Source: Rhizobiaceae bacterium
GTDB lineage: Bacteria; Pseudomonadota; Alphaproteobacteria; Rhizobiales; Rhizobiaceae
DNA length: 64,000 nt
Assembly: GCA_025698895.1 (NCBI GenBank)
Contig: JAILWO010000002.1
Coordinates: forward strand, 62,001 to 126,000
Direction of reading: 5' to 3'
Below the pieces are notes generated by a model, which saw nothing but the letters and a program-made list of their open reading frames with translations, searched no databases and was not told the DNA's origin. A program made the translations under genes and the position numbers. Positions 11,363 through 20,497 of this stretch are shown here, in pieces. How positions within the stretch are numbered: position 1 is the first letter of the stretch; each line of letters begins with the position of its first letter.

Positions 11363-12133
11363 TCAGGCCGCAAGCTGTTCTATCGAGGCAACGGTGTCGG
11401 TCGCGCGCGTGCGCGACAGCACCGCCAGCAGCGATACGCCCATCGGCAGGTCGATGGCGGGCAGCACATGGCGCTCCGCGGCGTAGATCGCGTGCATCAG
11501 CGAATTGAGCGGGGCGGGTGGGAGGTCGGACCCCGCCGATGCCCCGTCGCTGCGAAGGCGGTCGGCCAGCCGGGCGATCGCGGCGGCCGGAAACAGGGCG
11601 GAGTTGGTATAGGTCAGGCGCTCCACCCGCAGCCCCGCCGCTTCGGCGAGCGCGGCAAGTCCCCGGCGCGAGTAGCGACGGAAATGATGGAGATCGACGT
11701 CATGCCGGCTCCACAGCCATTGATGTGCCGGGACGGTGAGGACGAGTCGGCCGCGATCGTCGAGAAGATCCCGGATGACCTCCAGCGACGCGAAATCCTG
11801 CTCGACATGTTCGAGTACGTCGAACAGGCATATCAGGTCGAACCTGGCGTCGCCGAGGGGAAGCCCGTCCGGCAGGTGACCGGAAAGGAAGGGGACGCCG
11901 GTCTTGGCGTTGCCGATCGCCCGCGCGGTCTCGCTCATCTCGACGGCGGTCACCTCTCCGAAGCGGGACAGCATCGCGATGTTGCCGCCCGTCCCGGCCC
12001 CGATCTCGAGGATGCGAGCGCGCTCCGGCAGATCGAGTGCGGCGATCACCGAACCGGCGATCGCGCGCCGGCCGCGATACCACCAGTGTCGGTCCTCTGT
12101 CTCGGCCATCTGGTGATAGGCTGACGGTTCCAT
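11363..12133 (-). CDS. class I SAM-dependent methyltransferase
   Basis: A 256-residue protein. The start is MEPSAYHQMAETEDRHWWYR and SAM motif I is RILEIGAGTGGN, followed by LICLFDVLEHVEQD, the post-I/motif II region of small-molecule methyltransferases. The open frame extends far upstream, but the real start is the ATG at 12133, whose A is shared with the stop of the glycosyltransferase (TGATG), so the two are coupled. Sitting between a GtrB-like enzyme and GtrA, it probably methylates the lipid-linked sugar or a related glycan; this is inferred from position only. Confidence 0.88.
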   Translation of the reverse strand: MEPSAYHQMAETEDRHWWYRGRRAIAGSVIAALDLPERARILEIGAGTGGNIAMLSRFGEVTAVEMSETARAIGNAKTGVPFLSGHLPDGLPLGDARFDLICLFDVLEHVEQDFASLEVIRDLLDDRGRLVLTVPAHQWLWSRHDVDLHHFRRYSRRGLAALAEAAGLRVERLTYTNSALFPAAAIARLADRLRSDGASAGSDLPPAPLNSLMHAIYAAERHVLPAIDLPMGVSLLAVLSRTRATDTVASIEQLAA

Positions 12134-13137
12134 CACCCGGCCTCGTAGGTGCGGCGCACGATATAGATCGGCCGCTGCTTGATCTCGGAATAGACCCGGC
12201 CGAGATACTGGCCCAGTATGCCGATGCCGAGGATCTGGATGCCGCCCAGAAACAGCACGCTGGCAAGGAGCGAGGTATAGCCGGGGACGTCGATGCCGAG
12301 GATCAGCGTCTTCGTCACGATGACGATGCCGTAGAGGAAGGAAAGCAGCGAGACGCCGGCGCCGACATAGGACCAGATCTCGAGCGGGACCGTGGAGAAG
12401 CTCGTTATGCCTTCGAGCGCCAGGTTCCACAGCCGCCAGGGCGAGAAGCGCGACGCGCCGGCGCAGCGCTGCTCGCGCGTATATTCCACCGTGGCGGAGC
12501 GGAATCCCACCCAGGCGAACAGGCCCTTCATGAAACGGCGGCGTTCGGGCAGTTGCGCCAGCGCGTCGATGACCGCGCGGTCGATGAGACGGAAATCGCC
12601 GACGTCCTCCGGCACCGGGCTGGAGGCGATCATGTTGTGCAGCCTGTAGAACCAGGAGGCCGAGGCGTGCTTGAAATAGGTGTCGCTGGAGCGGTCGGTG
12701 CGCTTGGCGAGCACGACCTCGTAGCCCTGGCGCCACCGCTCGACGAGCAGCGGGATGACCGAAGGCGGATCCTGCAGGTCGACGTCGATCGGGATCGCGG
12801 CATCGGCCGTGCAGGCGTCCAGCCCGGCCGTCAGCGCCGCCTCCTTGCCGAAATTGCGCGACAGGTCGACGATCCGGATGCGGGGATCGCGCGCCTGGGC
12901 GTCGAGCAGCCGCAGCAGCGTGCCGTCGGTGCTGCCGTCATTGACGAAGATGAACTCGAACGCGATGCCGTCCTGCGCGAGCGGGTCGACATGCCTGCGC
13001 GTCGTTTCCAGGAACGCGTCGACGCCGTCCTGCTCGTTGTGGACGGGCACGATCAGCGACACCGATGCCGGCCCGGATCGCGGCACCGCCGCGACCGCTC
13101 CGGCCGACGCGTCGCGCAACACGAACGGCGCGTTCAT
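12133..13137 (-). CDS. glycosyltransferase family 2, GtrB/DPM1-like
   Basis: A 334-residue protein. The GT-A fold begins at VSLIVPVHNEQDGVDAFL, has the metal-binding region PIDVDLQDPP and the FRLIDRAVIDAL segment, and ends with two transmembrane helices (about 235-300) and YSEIKQRPIYIVRRTY. This matches bactoprenol-phosphate glucosyltransferases (GtrB/ArnC class), which charge undecaprenyl phosphate with a sugar on the cytoplasmic face. It is first in the four-gene cassette and shares one base with the methyltransferase gene. Confidence 0.93.
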   Translation of the reverse strand: MNAPFVLRDASAGAVAAVPRSGPASVSLIVPVHNEQDGVDAFLETTRRHVDPLAQDGIAFEFIFVNDGSTDGTLLRLLDAQARDPRIRIVDLSRNFGKEAALTAGLDACTADAAIPIDVDLQDPPSVIPLLVERWRQGYEVVLAKRTDRSSDTYFKHASASWFYRLHNMIASSPVPEDVGDFRLIDRAVIDALAQLPERRRFMKGLFAWVGFRSATVEYTREQRCAGASRFSPWRLWNLALEGITSFSTVPLEIWSYVGAGVSLLSFLYGIVIVTKTLILGIDVPGYTSLLASVLFLGGIQILGIGILGQYLGRVYSEIKQRPIYIVRRTYEAG

Positions 13138-13255
13138 GGTTGTGTTGCCTTTCCCTAAGCCCGGATCGGCGGACCTTACGGAAGGGCGGTTAAGGTGGGT
13201 TTAAGCCGTTCGGCGGCATTTGCCGGGGGCCCGAGGCGTCCTTCAGGTCCGTCCG

Positions 13256-13867
13256 CTACGCGTCGATGCCGCGCGCGCGCAGGTCCTGCCGCAGCGTGCG
13301 TGCGTCGCTGAACAGGACCGCGTCCCAGCCGGCCGCCTTCGCGCCGTCCACGTTTTTGGGGCTGTCGTCGATAAACAGGCTGGCCGAGGCCTCCAGCCCG
13401 AAATCGCGCGCGTGCCGGTCAAAGATGGCGCGGTCGGGCTTGATCAGTCCGATCTCACCGGACACCGTGACGCCGCGCGGCCTTTCGAGGAAGGGATAGA
13501 TCGAGCGGGCTTGCCTGAAGGTATCGGCGGCGAAATTGGTCAGCATGGTCACGTCATGGCCGTTCTCGATCAGGCCGAGCATGATCGAGACCGGCTCGTC
13601 ATAGGCGTGCGGCACCATCTCGTGCCAGTGCCGGCGGAAGGCACGGATATTGTCGGCCTCGTCGGGGAAATCCGCGATCAGCAGCGCCTCGGCGTCCGGC
13701 CAGCTTCGCCCGCGATCCTGCTCGAGGTTCCATTCATGGGTGCAGACAGTCTCGAAGAACCACCGGCGCCTTTGCGCGTCGGGGATCAGCCGGCTGAACG
13801 GGATGTCGGGATCGTAGTGGATCAGCACCTTGCCGATGTCGAACACGATATGGCGGATTTCTCTCAT
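13256..13867 (-). CDS. HAD-family hydrolase (YihX/epoxide-hydrolase-N-like)
   Basis: A 203-residue protein. It has motif I IVFDIGKVLIHYD, in which the first Asp is the expected nucleophile, motif II in VTMLTNFAADTF, and motif III/IV GLIKPDRAIFD then LFIDDSPKNVDGAKAAGW. These put it in the HAD group that includes glucose-1-phosphate phosphatase YihX. The open frame extends to 14311, but the ATG at 13867 overlaps the mutY stop by 4 bp (ATGA) and gives the usual length. It is coupled to mutY. Confidence 0.92.
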   Translation of the reverse strand: MREIRHIVFDIGKVLIHYDPDIPFSRLIPDAQRRRWFFETVCTHEWNLEQDRGRSWPDAEALLIADFPDEADNIRAFRRHWHEMVPHAYDEPVSIMLGLIENGHDVTMLTNFAADTFRQARSIYPFLERPRGVTVSGEIGLIKPDRAIFDRHARDFGLEASASLFIDDSPKNVDGAKAAGWDAVLFSDARTLRQDLRARGIDA

Positions 13868-14967
13868 GCGGGATGTTTCCGTTGGCCTTTGTGCGGGATT
13901 GCGTCGAGCGCGGCTTCCACCGCCTTTCTCATGACGGTGGGCAGCGCCTCGCGGCGAAACTCGGTCGACCACCACCAGCCCGGCGGCGGTTCCAGATCGA
14001 CATGGTCGGCGCGATAGACGGAAAGGTCGAGTTCGAAATGGGTGAAGACGTGGCGGACCCGGCCGCGAAACCGCCAGCCGGCGGGGAAGGGGGCGTCGTC
14101 CGCGTCGGTGCCGCCATCCTGCCTGGCCGACCATTGGGTGCCGGGCGGTTCGGCCATGCCGGCCAGCAGGCCCTTGTCCGGCCTCTTGCGCAACAGAACG
14201 GCGCCGTCGGCGCGCAGCGCGACGAAGGCCGCGCCCTCGCGCCGGGGCTTGTCCGGCTTGACCGCCTTCACCGGCAGGCGCTCCGGATCGCCCATGCGGA
14301 CCGCCAGGCAAGGCTCGCGCAGCGGGCAGAGCGCACAGGCGGGGCGCCTGGGCGTGCAGATCGTGGCGCCCAGATCCATCATGGCCTGCGCGAAATCGCC
14401 CGGACGGCCGGCCGGCACCATCGCCTCCACGAGCGCGCGGATGCGCCGCTTCGCCTCCGGCAGCGGCGTCTCAATGGCGTGAAGCCTGGCGACCACACGC
14501 TCGACATTACCGTCGACCACCGCCGAAGAACGCCCGAAGGCGATCGCCGCGATCGCGGCCGCCGTATAGGCGCCGATGCCCGGCAGGCCGCGCAACCCGT
14601 CCTCGGTGTCGGGGAACCTGCCCCCGTGACCGGCAAGCACCGTTTCCGCACAGGCCTTGAGGTTGCGGGCGCGCGAATAGTAGCCGAGGCCGGCCCAGGC
14701 CTTCATCACCGCGTCAGTCTCGGCAGCGGCAAGGGCCCCGACATCGGGCCACAGCTCGACGAACCGGGCGAAATAGGGCTTCACGGCCGCGACCGTCGTC
14801 TGCTGGAGCATGATCTCGGACAGCCAGACGCGATAGGGATCGGGCCGCTCGCCGCGCGCGATCCGTCCCGGCGGCACCCGCCAGGGCAGGTCGCGATGGT
14901 GCCGGTCGTACCAGGCGAGAAGCGCGGGCGCGATCAGGTCCGGTGCTGGTCCGGGGCTCGTCGGCAT
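13864..14967 (-). CDS. mutY: A/G-specific adenine DNA glycosylase
   Basis: A 367-residue repair enzyme that removes adenine mispaired with 8-oxoguanine. It shows HRDLPWR near the start, catalytic Glu in WLSEIMLQQTTV, the helix-hairpin-helix LPGIGAYTAAAIAAIAF, catalytic Asp in VVDGNVERV, and the [4Fe-4S] set C-x6-C-x2-C-x5-C (CTPRRPACALCPLREPC). The C-terminal NUDIX-like domain that reads 8-oxoG follows (about 230-350). It is divergent from the DciA-like gene and overlaps the HAD gene by 4 bp. Confidence 0.97.
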   Translation of the reverse strand: MPTSPGPAPDLIAPALLAWYDRHHRDLPWRVPPGRIARGERPDPYRVWLSEIMLQQTTVAAVKPYFARFVELWPDVGALAAAETDAVMKAWAGLGYYSRARNLKACAETVLAGHGGRFPDTEDGLRGLPGIGAYTAAAIAAIAFGRSSAVVDGNVERVVARLHAIETPLPEAKRRIRALVEAMVPAGRPGDFAQAMMDLGATICTPRRPACALCPLREPCLAVRMGDPERLPVKAVKPDKPRREGAAFVALRADGAVLLRKRPDKGLLAGMAEPPGTQWSARQDGGTDADDAPFPAGWRFRGRVRHVFTHFELDLSVYRADHVDLEPPPGWWWSTEFRREALPTVMRKAVEAALDAIPHKGQRKHPA

Positions 14968-15015
14968 GGGGCGGATGATCTATATTCGCCGTTTGGACAG
15001 GGACGGGAACAGGTG

Positions 15016-15519
15016 ATGGCAGGGAAAGGCTTTCGCGGCAATGCGGCGCCGGTGGGCGACTTCGCCGCACAGGTGCTCGATCCGATCCTGCGCCGCCGCG
15101 CGGGCATGTCGGTCGCGCTCGTCCAGTCCTGGGAGGAGATCGCCGGGCCGCGCCTTGCCGCGTCGTCCAGGCCCGAACGGATTTCCTGGCCGCGCAGGGC
15201 GTCCGACGAGGAACCGTTCGAGCCGGCGACGCTCGTCGTTGCCTGCCAGGGGCTCGCCGCGCTGCATCTCCAGCACGAGACAGGTGAACTCATAGCGCGC
15301 GTCAACGCCTTCCTCGGCTATCCGGCCATCGGCCGGGTGCGGATCGTGCAGAAGCCGGTGGAGCCCGCCGGACCCGTGCATGTCGCGCCGCCGACGGCGA
15401 CCGAGGAGGAGACGCGGCGGGTCGCCGAGACCGTCGCCGATGTCGAGGATGAAGGCCTGCGCGAGGCCCTGGCGCGGCTGGGGCGATCGGTGATGGCCGA
15501 AAAGCGGCGCAGGCGCTGA
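15016..15519 (+). CDS. DUF721 / DciA-family protein
   Basis: A 167-residue protein. The N-terminal DUF721 region carries FAAQVLDPILRRRAGMS and LVQSWEEIAGPRLA, followed by LVVACQGLAALHLQHET and a charged C-terminal tail. DciA proteins act as loaders of the replicative helicase DnaB in bacteria without DnaC; rhizobial members lie next to mutY and a DsbA-like gene as here. The start at 15016 is the first ATG that gives this N-terminus; a GTG one codon upstream is possible. Confidence 0.85.
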   Translation: MAGKGFRGNAAPVGDFAAQVLDPILRRRAGMSVALVQSWEEIAGPRLAASSRPERISWPRRASDEEPFEPATLVVACQGLAALHLQHETGELIARVNAFLGYPAIGRVRIVQKPVEPAGPVHVAPPTATEEETRRVAETVADVEDEGLREALARLGRSVMAEKRRRR

Positions 15520-15677
15520 ACGCCATCGCGCAACTGTGAACATCGCCCTGGGCGGCCATGATTGGCATCGCGGGCGCCTTGCCTTATTTCGCGCGGGTTC
15601 AGGTCCTTAGAGAATTGGGCAAACTGGCAATTTCGCGGTCGAGGCCGCATTCTTTCAGGCAACCGGCAGGTGATTCG

Positions 15678-16382
15678 ATGATTGAGACCATGACCCGCAG
15701 AAAGGCGCTCGCCCTGATGGGAGCGCTGTCGGCCTCGGCGCTGGCGCTGTCGGCGTGCAGCGAAGACAAGGCCGAGGCGCAGACCGCGTCCGGCCAGGCC
15801 ACGTCCTCGAGCACGGCGGCCGCGCCCCGGCCGAGCGGCACGGTCGACATGGACAAACTGCTCGCCGAAGGCGCGCTGCCCGAGAAGGTGCTGGGTCAGG
15901 CGGACGCGCCCGTCACCATCGTGGAATACGCCTCGATGACCTGCGGCCATTGCGGCAATTTCCACAACAACACGCTGCCGACGATCAAGGAGAAGTATAT
16001 CGATACGGGCAAGGCGCGGCTCATCATGCGCGAGTTCCCGTTCGACCCGCGCGCCGAGGCGGGCTTCATGCTGGCGCGCTGCGCCGACGACAAATATTTC
16101 GCCATGATCGAGGTGCTGTTCAAGCAGCAGTCCAACTGGGTTTCGGTCGAGAATGCGCAGCAAGCGCTGCTCAACATCGCGAAACTCGCCGGCTTTACAC
16201 AGGAAAGCTTCGAGGCCTGCTTGACGGACCAGAAGCTGCTGGATGATGTCAGGGCGGTGCGCAGCCGTGGCGCGAACGACTTCGATGTCGATTCGACGCC
16301 GACCTTCTTCATCAACGGCAACAAATATACGGGGGCGCTGTCGGTTGACGAAATGTCGGCCATCATCGACGGCCTGGTCTGA
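15678..16382 (+). CDS. DsbA-family thiol:disulfide lipoprotein
   Basis: A 234-residue exported thioredoxin-fold protein. The N-terminus has MTRRKALALMG, then the lipobox LSAC with Cys27, so it is probably anchored as a lipoprotein and then follows a Ser/Ala/Thr-rich linker. The thioredoxin domain starts near 70 (LGQADAPVTIVEYASMTCGHC) with active site C89-G-H-C92, and the cis-proline region is DVDSTPTFFINGNK. It probably oxidises or isomerises periplasmic disulfides. The ATG at 15678 is favoured over 15558 because it gives a proper signal peptide. It lies 75 bp before smc. Confidence 0.93.
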   Translation: MIETMTRRKALALMGALSASALALSACSEDKAEAQTASGQATSSSTAAAPRPSGTVDMDKLLAEGALPEKVLGQADAPVTIVEYASMTCGHCGNFHNNTLPTIKEKYIDTGKARLIMREFPFDPRAEAGFMLARCADDKYFAMIEVLFKQQSNWVSVENAQQALLNIAKLAGFTQESFEACLTDQKLLDDVRAVRSRGANDFDVDSTPTFFINGNKYTGALSVDEMSAIIDGLV

Positions 16383-16457
16383 CCGGCCCATGTGGCCGGG
16401 ATGCCGCCGCGCGTCCGCGCGGCCGGCGTCCATCATGCATAGTCGCGGCGGGCGCTG

Positions 16458-19400
16458 ATGCGGTTCCAACGCCTTCGCCTCCTCGGGTTCAAATCCTTCG
16501 TCGAGTCCTCCGAATTCGTCATCGAGGCCGGGCTGACCGGCGTCGTGGGGCCGAATGGCTGCGGCAAGTCGAACCTGGTGGAAGCGCTCCGCTGGGTGAT
16601 GGGCGAGAATTCCTACAAGAACATGCGCGCGTCCGGCATGGACGACGTCATCTTCTCGGGGTCCGCCACGCGCCCGTCGCGCAATACCGCCGAGGTCACG
16701 CTTTTCCTCGACAATTCGGATCGCACCGCGCCGGCCGCTTTCAACGACCAGGATGAGCTGCAGGTATCGCGCCGCATCGAACGCGAGGCCGGCTCCATCT
16801 ACCGCATCAATGGCCGGGAAGCACGCGCCCGCGACGTGCAGCTTCTGTTCGCCGACCAGTCCACCGGCGCCCGCTCGCCCTCCATGGTGGGGCAGGGCCG
16901 CATCGGCGAACTGATCCAGGCTAAGCCGCAGGCGCGCCGGGCGTTGCTGGAGGAGGCGGCGGGCATTTCCGGTCTTCACACCCGCCGCCACGAGGCGGAA
17001 CTGCGCCTGCGGGCGGCCGAGCAGAATCTCGAACGGCTCGACGACGTGACCGGCGAACTCGAAAGCCAGATCGAGAATCTGAGGCGCCAGGCGCGCCAGG
17101 CGATCCGCTTCCGCAACATCTCGGCCGACATCCGCAAGGCGGAAGCGACGCTGTTTCATCTGCGCTGGGTGCACGCCAAGACCCAGGAGGCCGAAGCGCA
17201 GTCGGCGCTCAACCAGGCGACGTCGGCCGTCGCGGACGCCGCCGCCCATCAGATGGAAGCGGCGAAGGCCCAGGCCGTCGGCCAGCACAGGCTGCCGGAA
17301 CTGCGCGAGACGGAAGCGAAGGCGGCAGCCGCCCTCCAGCGGCTGTCGATCGCCCGGGGCGAACTGGACGCCGAAGCCGAACGCATCGCCGCCCGCCGCG
17401 CAGACCTCGAAAAGCGCAAGGCCCAGCTTGCCTCGGATATGTCGCGCGAGGAGCAACTGCTTCGCGACAACGCCGAAATACTGGAGCGGCTGGCCGCCGA
17501 GGAACATTCGCTCAAGGCCGAGGAAGAAGGTGCCGACGCGCGCGAGGCCGAATTGCGCACCGCCTTCGAGGAAGCGGCCGACGACCTCGCACGCGGCGAG
17601 GCGCTCCTGTCCCGCCTGACCAACGAGCGCGCCGAGGCGGCGGCCGCGCTCGCGCAGATCGAGCGCGCTACACAGGACGCCCGGCAACGGCTTTCCCGCG
17701 CCGAACAGCAACTCGCAGACATCGTCCGCCAGCAGCGGGAGCTCGACGCCCGCCTTTCGGCGCTGCCGGATCCGGCCGAAAAGCAGGCGCAGGTAGAGGT
17801 CGCAGAGGCCGCGTTGACTGCCGCCGAAACCGAGGCCGTTGAGGCCGAAAAGGCATCGGCCGAGGCGCGGCAGGCGGAAGCCGCCACGCGCCTGCCCCTC
17901 CAGGACGCGCGCGCGGCCCTGCAGCGCATCGAAACGGAAGCGCGCACCCTGGCCAAGGTCCTGGGCGCGGGCACGCCCGACCTGTTTCCCGCCGTGCTGG
18001 AGCAGGTCACGGTCGAACGGGGCTTCGAGACGGCGCTCGGGGCAGCACTTGGAGAGGACCTCGACGCGCCGCTGGATCGCACCGCGCCCGCGCACTGGGG
18101 CGATTCATCCATCCAGCCGGGCGATCCGGCCCTGCCGGACGGCGCCCGGCCGCTGATCGAACTGGTACGCGCGCCGCGCGAACTGGCGCGGCGCCTGTCG
18201 CAGATCGGCCTGGTCGCCGAGGACGATGGTCCACGCCTTCAGCCTCTCCTGAGACCCGGCCAGCGGCTGGTGAGCGAGACGGGCGCGTTGTGGCGCTGGG
18301 ACGGCTTCACCGCCAGCGCCGACGCGCCGACGCCGGCAGCGCAGCGGCTGGCGCAGAAGAACCGGCTGGCCGAGCTGGACGCCGAGGCCGGGCAGGCGCG
18401 CGAGAGCCTGGCCAGGGCCGAACGATCCCAGGCCGAGGCCGAGGCGGCGGCGCGCGGTGCCGCCGAAGCCGAACGGATCGGACGCGAGACGTGGCGTGCC
18501 GCGCAGAAGAAGCTCGGCGAAGCGCGCGAAGCCCTCTCGGCGGCCGAAAAGGCCGCTGGCGACCTCGTGGCGCGAAGGGCGGCGCTGGAAGAGGCCCATG
18601 CGCGGCTGGAGGAAAGCCGGCGCGAGGCCGTCGACGCCAAGGAAGCGGCCGATCTCGCCGCGCGTGACGCGCCGGACCTGGCCGAACAGGACAGGACGAT
18701 CGAGGCGGCGACGGCCGAAGTCGCCGGCGGACGCGGTCGCCTTGCCGAGGCCCGGGCGGCCCATGACGGGCTCAAGCGCGAGACCGAGGCGCGCCGCCGC
18801 CGGCTCGAGGCGATCGCCGGCGAAGCGCGAAGCTGGGTGGCGCGGGCGGGGAATGCCGAAAGCCAGATGGCGTCGCTCAGGGAGAGGCGCGCCGAGATCG
18901 AGGCCGATCTGGCGTCGCTGGCCGATGCACCCGGCGAGATCGAAGCCAGGCGCCGCGCGCTGTTGTCGGAACTGTCGAAGGCCGACGCCGCGCGGCGGGA
19001 CGCGGCCGACGCGCTGCAGAAGGCCGAAAACGAACAGGCGGACCTCGATAAGGCCGCGACCGATGCGATCCAGGCGCTGGCCGGCTCGCGCGAGGCGCGC
19101 GCCCGGGCCGAGGAGCGGCTGACCGCGGCGGCCGACCGCCGCGCCGATGTCGAGGCGCGCATCCGCGACACGATCGGCGTCGAGCCGCATCTGGCGATCG
19201 GCAATGCCGGGCTCAAGCCGGACGACGACCTGCCGGAGGCGGGCGATGTCGAGCGCCGGCTGGAGCGCCTGCGCATCGAGCGCGAGCGGCTCGGGGCGGT
19301 CAATCTGCGCGCCGAGGACGAACAGCGCGAACTCTCGGAGCGGCTGGAGACGATCGTGGCCGAGCGCGATGACGTCATCGAGGCGATCAAGCGTCTGCGC

Positions 19401-19916
19401 CAGGCGATCCAGAACCTCAACCGGGAAGGGCGCGAGCGGCTCGTCGCGGCGTTCGAGGTCGTCAACCGCGAGTTCCAGCGCCTGTTCACGCGTCTTTTCG
19501 GCGGCGGCACCGCCGAGCTTCAGCTGATCGAGTCCGACGATCCGCTGGAAGCCGGCCTGGAGATCCTGGCGCGCCCGCCCGGCAAGAAGCCGCAAACCAT
19601 GACGCTCCTGTCCGGCGGCGAGCAGGCGCTGACCGCCATGGCGCTGATCTTCGCCGTCTTCCTGACCAACCCGGCGCCGATCTGCGTTCTCGACGAGGTC
19701 GACGCGCCGCTGGACGATCACAATGTCGAGCGCTTCTGCAACCTGATGGACGAGATGGCGGCCTCCACCCGGACGCGTTTCATCCTCATCACGCACAATC
19801 CCATCACCATGGCGCGCATGAACCGCCTCTATGGCGTGACGATGGCCGAGCAGGGCGTGAGCCAGCTCGTATCGGTCGATCTGGAGACGGCCGAGCAGTT
19901 GCGGGAGGCAAGCTGA
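16458..19916 (+). CDS. smc: chromosome segregation ATPase SMC
   Basis: A 1152-residue condensin subunit that compacts and separates chromosomes with ScpAB. Head pieces: MRFQRLRLLGFKSFVE and Walker A GPNGCGKSN near the N-terminus; signature LLSGGEQALTAMAL and Walker B CVLDEVDAPLDD at the C-terminus. Two long coiled coils (about 165-480 and 640-960), very rich in Ala, Glu and Arg, surround the hinge (about 500-620). Length is normal for rhizobia. Because of the biased codons, several long antisense frames are open across it; these are shadows. Confidence 0.98.
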   Translation: MRFQRLRLLGFKSFVESSEFVIEAGLTGVVGPNGCGKSNLVEALRWVMGENSYKNMRASGMDDVIFSGSATRPSRNTAEVTLFLDNSDRTAPAAFNDQDELQVSRRIEREAGSIYRINGREARARDVQLLFADQSTGARSPSMVGQGRIGELIQAKPQARRALLEEAAGISGLHTRRHEAELRLRAAEQNLERLDDVTGELESQIENLRRQARQAIRFRNISADIRKAEATLFHLRWVHAKTQEAEAQSALNQATSAVADAAAHQMEAAKAQAVGQHRLPELRETEAKAAAALQRLSIARGELDAEAERIAARRADLEKRKAQLASDMSREEQLLRDNAEILERLAAEEHSLKAEEEGADAREAELRTAFEEAADDLARGEALLSRLTNERAEAAAALAQIERATQDARQRLSRAEQQLADIVRQQRELDARLSALPDPAEKQAQVEVAEAALTAAETEAVEAEKASAEARQAEAATRLPLQDARAALQRIETEARTLAKVLGAGTPDLFPAVLEQVTVERGFETALGAALGEDLDAPLDRTAPAHWGDSSIQPGDPALPDGARPLIELVRAPRELARRLSQIGLVAEDDGPRLQPLLRPGQRLVSETGALWRWDGFTASADAPTPAAQRLAQKNRLAELDAEAGQARESLARAERSQAEAEAAARGAAEAERIGRETWRAAQKKLGEAREALSAAEKAAGDLVARRAALEEAHARLEESRREAVDAKEAADLAARDAPDLAEQDRTIEAATAEVAGGRGRLAEARAAHDGLKRETEARRRRLEAIAGEARSWVARAGNAESQMASLRERRAEIEADLASLADAPGEIEARRRALLSELSKADAARRDAADALQKAENEQADLDKAATDAIQALAGSREARARAEERLTAAADRRADVEARIRDTIGVEPHLAIGNAGLKPDDDLPEAGDVERRLERLRIERERLGAVNLRAEDEQRELSERLETIVAERDDVIEAIKRLRQAIQNLNREGRERLVAAFEVVNREFQRLFTRLFGGGTAELQLIESDDPLEAGLEILARPPGKKPQTMTLLSGGEQALTAMALIFAVFLTNPAPICVLDEVDAPLDDHNVERFCNLMDEMAASTRTRFILITHNPITMARMNRLYGVTMAEQGVSQLVSVDLETAEQLREAS

Positions 19917-20296
19917 TCGACACCGCCGCCCGTCTTGCCGGCATTTCGGCCGCGCTGAAGGCGCTTCACCGCGCCCTGATCCGTTCCGAGACCGGCGACG
20001 ATCCCGATCTCGAGGGTCCGTATTCGAAACTGTTCGCGCTTGCCAACGATCCGCGCCTGGCCTGGATGGGCGTGCTGTCGCGCCTCATCGTGGAGATCGA
20101 CGAGACGCTCGAGGCCGATGAGCCGCCCGACGCCGCGACGACGGAAGCGCTGGCAGGGCGCGCCGGTGCGCTGATCTCGGACGGCGCGGCGGAGCCGGAG
20201 GTCGACCAGTTCCGGCTCAAGCGCATGATCGCCATCCAGCGCGAGCCGGAGGTCGGCCTTGCCACCGGCAGGCTGCGCGCGGCGCTGGCCGGATAG
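19913..20296 (+). CDS. conserved hypothetical protein with apparent CTG start, overlapping smc
   Basis: The frame encodes about 127 residues beginning (M)IDTAARLAGISAALKALHRA and ending RLRAALAG. No ATG, GTG or TTG exists between the smc stop region and residue 52. The CTG at 19913 overlaps the smc stop (CTGA) and has GGGAGG 5 bp upstream, the arrangement expected of a coupled start. The protein is helical and acidic with no recognised domain; small helical proteins of this kind follow smc in rhizobia. A start at the internal ATG 20066 would leave only 76 residues and cut into the pattern. Confidence 0.65.
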   Translation: MIDTAARLAGISAALKALHRALIRSETGDDPDLEGPYSKLFALANDPRLAWMGVLSRLIVEIDETLEADEPPDAATTEALAGRAGALISDGAAEPEVDQFRLKRMIAIQREPEVGLATGRLRAALAG

Positions 20297-20323
20297 GGCC
20301 GGCCCGGCACCGGTATCAATAGC

Positions 20324-20446
20324 GACCTCGCCGCCGCCTCCTACGCCCGCCCGTACCCACCATCCGACCGGAATGGCTCCCGGATATGCCCGCCTCGCTC
20401 CGCTCGCCGATCATTTCGGGATGACGCGCGGACAGGGCCGCCGCGC
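20324..20446. repeat. palindromic intergenic repeat, copy 1
   Basis: This copy shares with positions 26834-26923 and 27074-27182 a core of about 70 bp that contains ATGGCTCCCGGATAT and ends in TTCGGGATGACGCG. The core forms a long interrupted dyad (TCCCGGA ... TCCGGGA in the other copies). This copy is the most diverged, with about six changes in the core. It also shares the left flank (GACCTCGCCGCCGCC, CTACGCCCGCCCGTACC) with copy 3. It resembles the extragenic palindromic elements common in rhizobial intergenic DNA. Confidence 0.8.
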
Positions 20447-20447
20447 C

Positions 20448-20497
20448 GTTCAGAAACTGCGACCGTCGACCGGTTCAGAAACTTCGGCCGTCGACCG
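20448..20497. repeat. 25-bp tandem duplication at a gene end
   Basis: Two adjacent 25-bp units (20448-20472 and 20473-20497) differ at two positions. Each begins GTTCAGAAACT and ends CCGTCGACCG. On the minus strand the right unit encodes the last residues of the GFA-family gene (VDGRSF and stop); the left unit is a second copy of that gene end, directly after the true stop. Confidence 0.85.

Noticed and set aside
15318-19796. Long minus-strand open frames across smc (925 and 563 residues)
   Set aside because: They mirror the Ala/Glu/Arg codons of the coiled coils; they have no domain, and the plus strand is intact smc.
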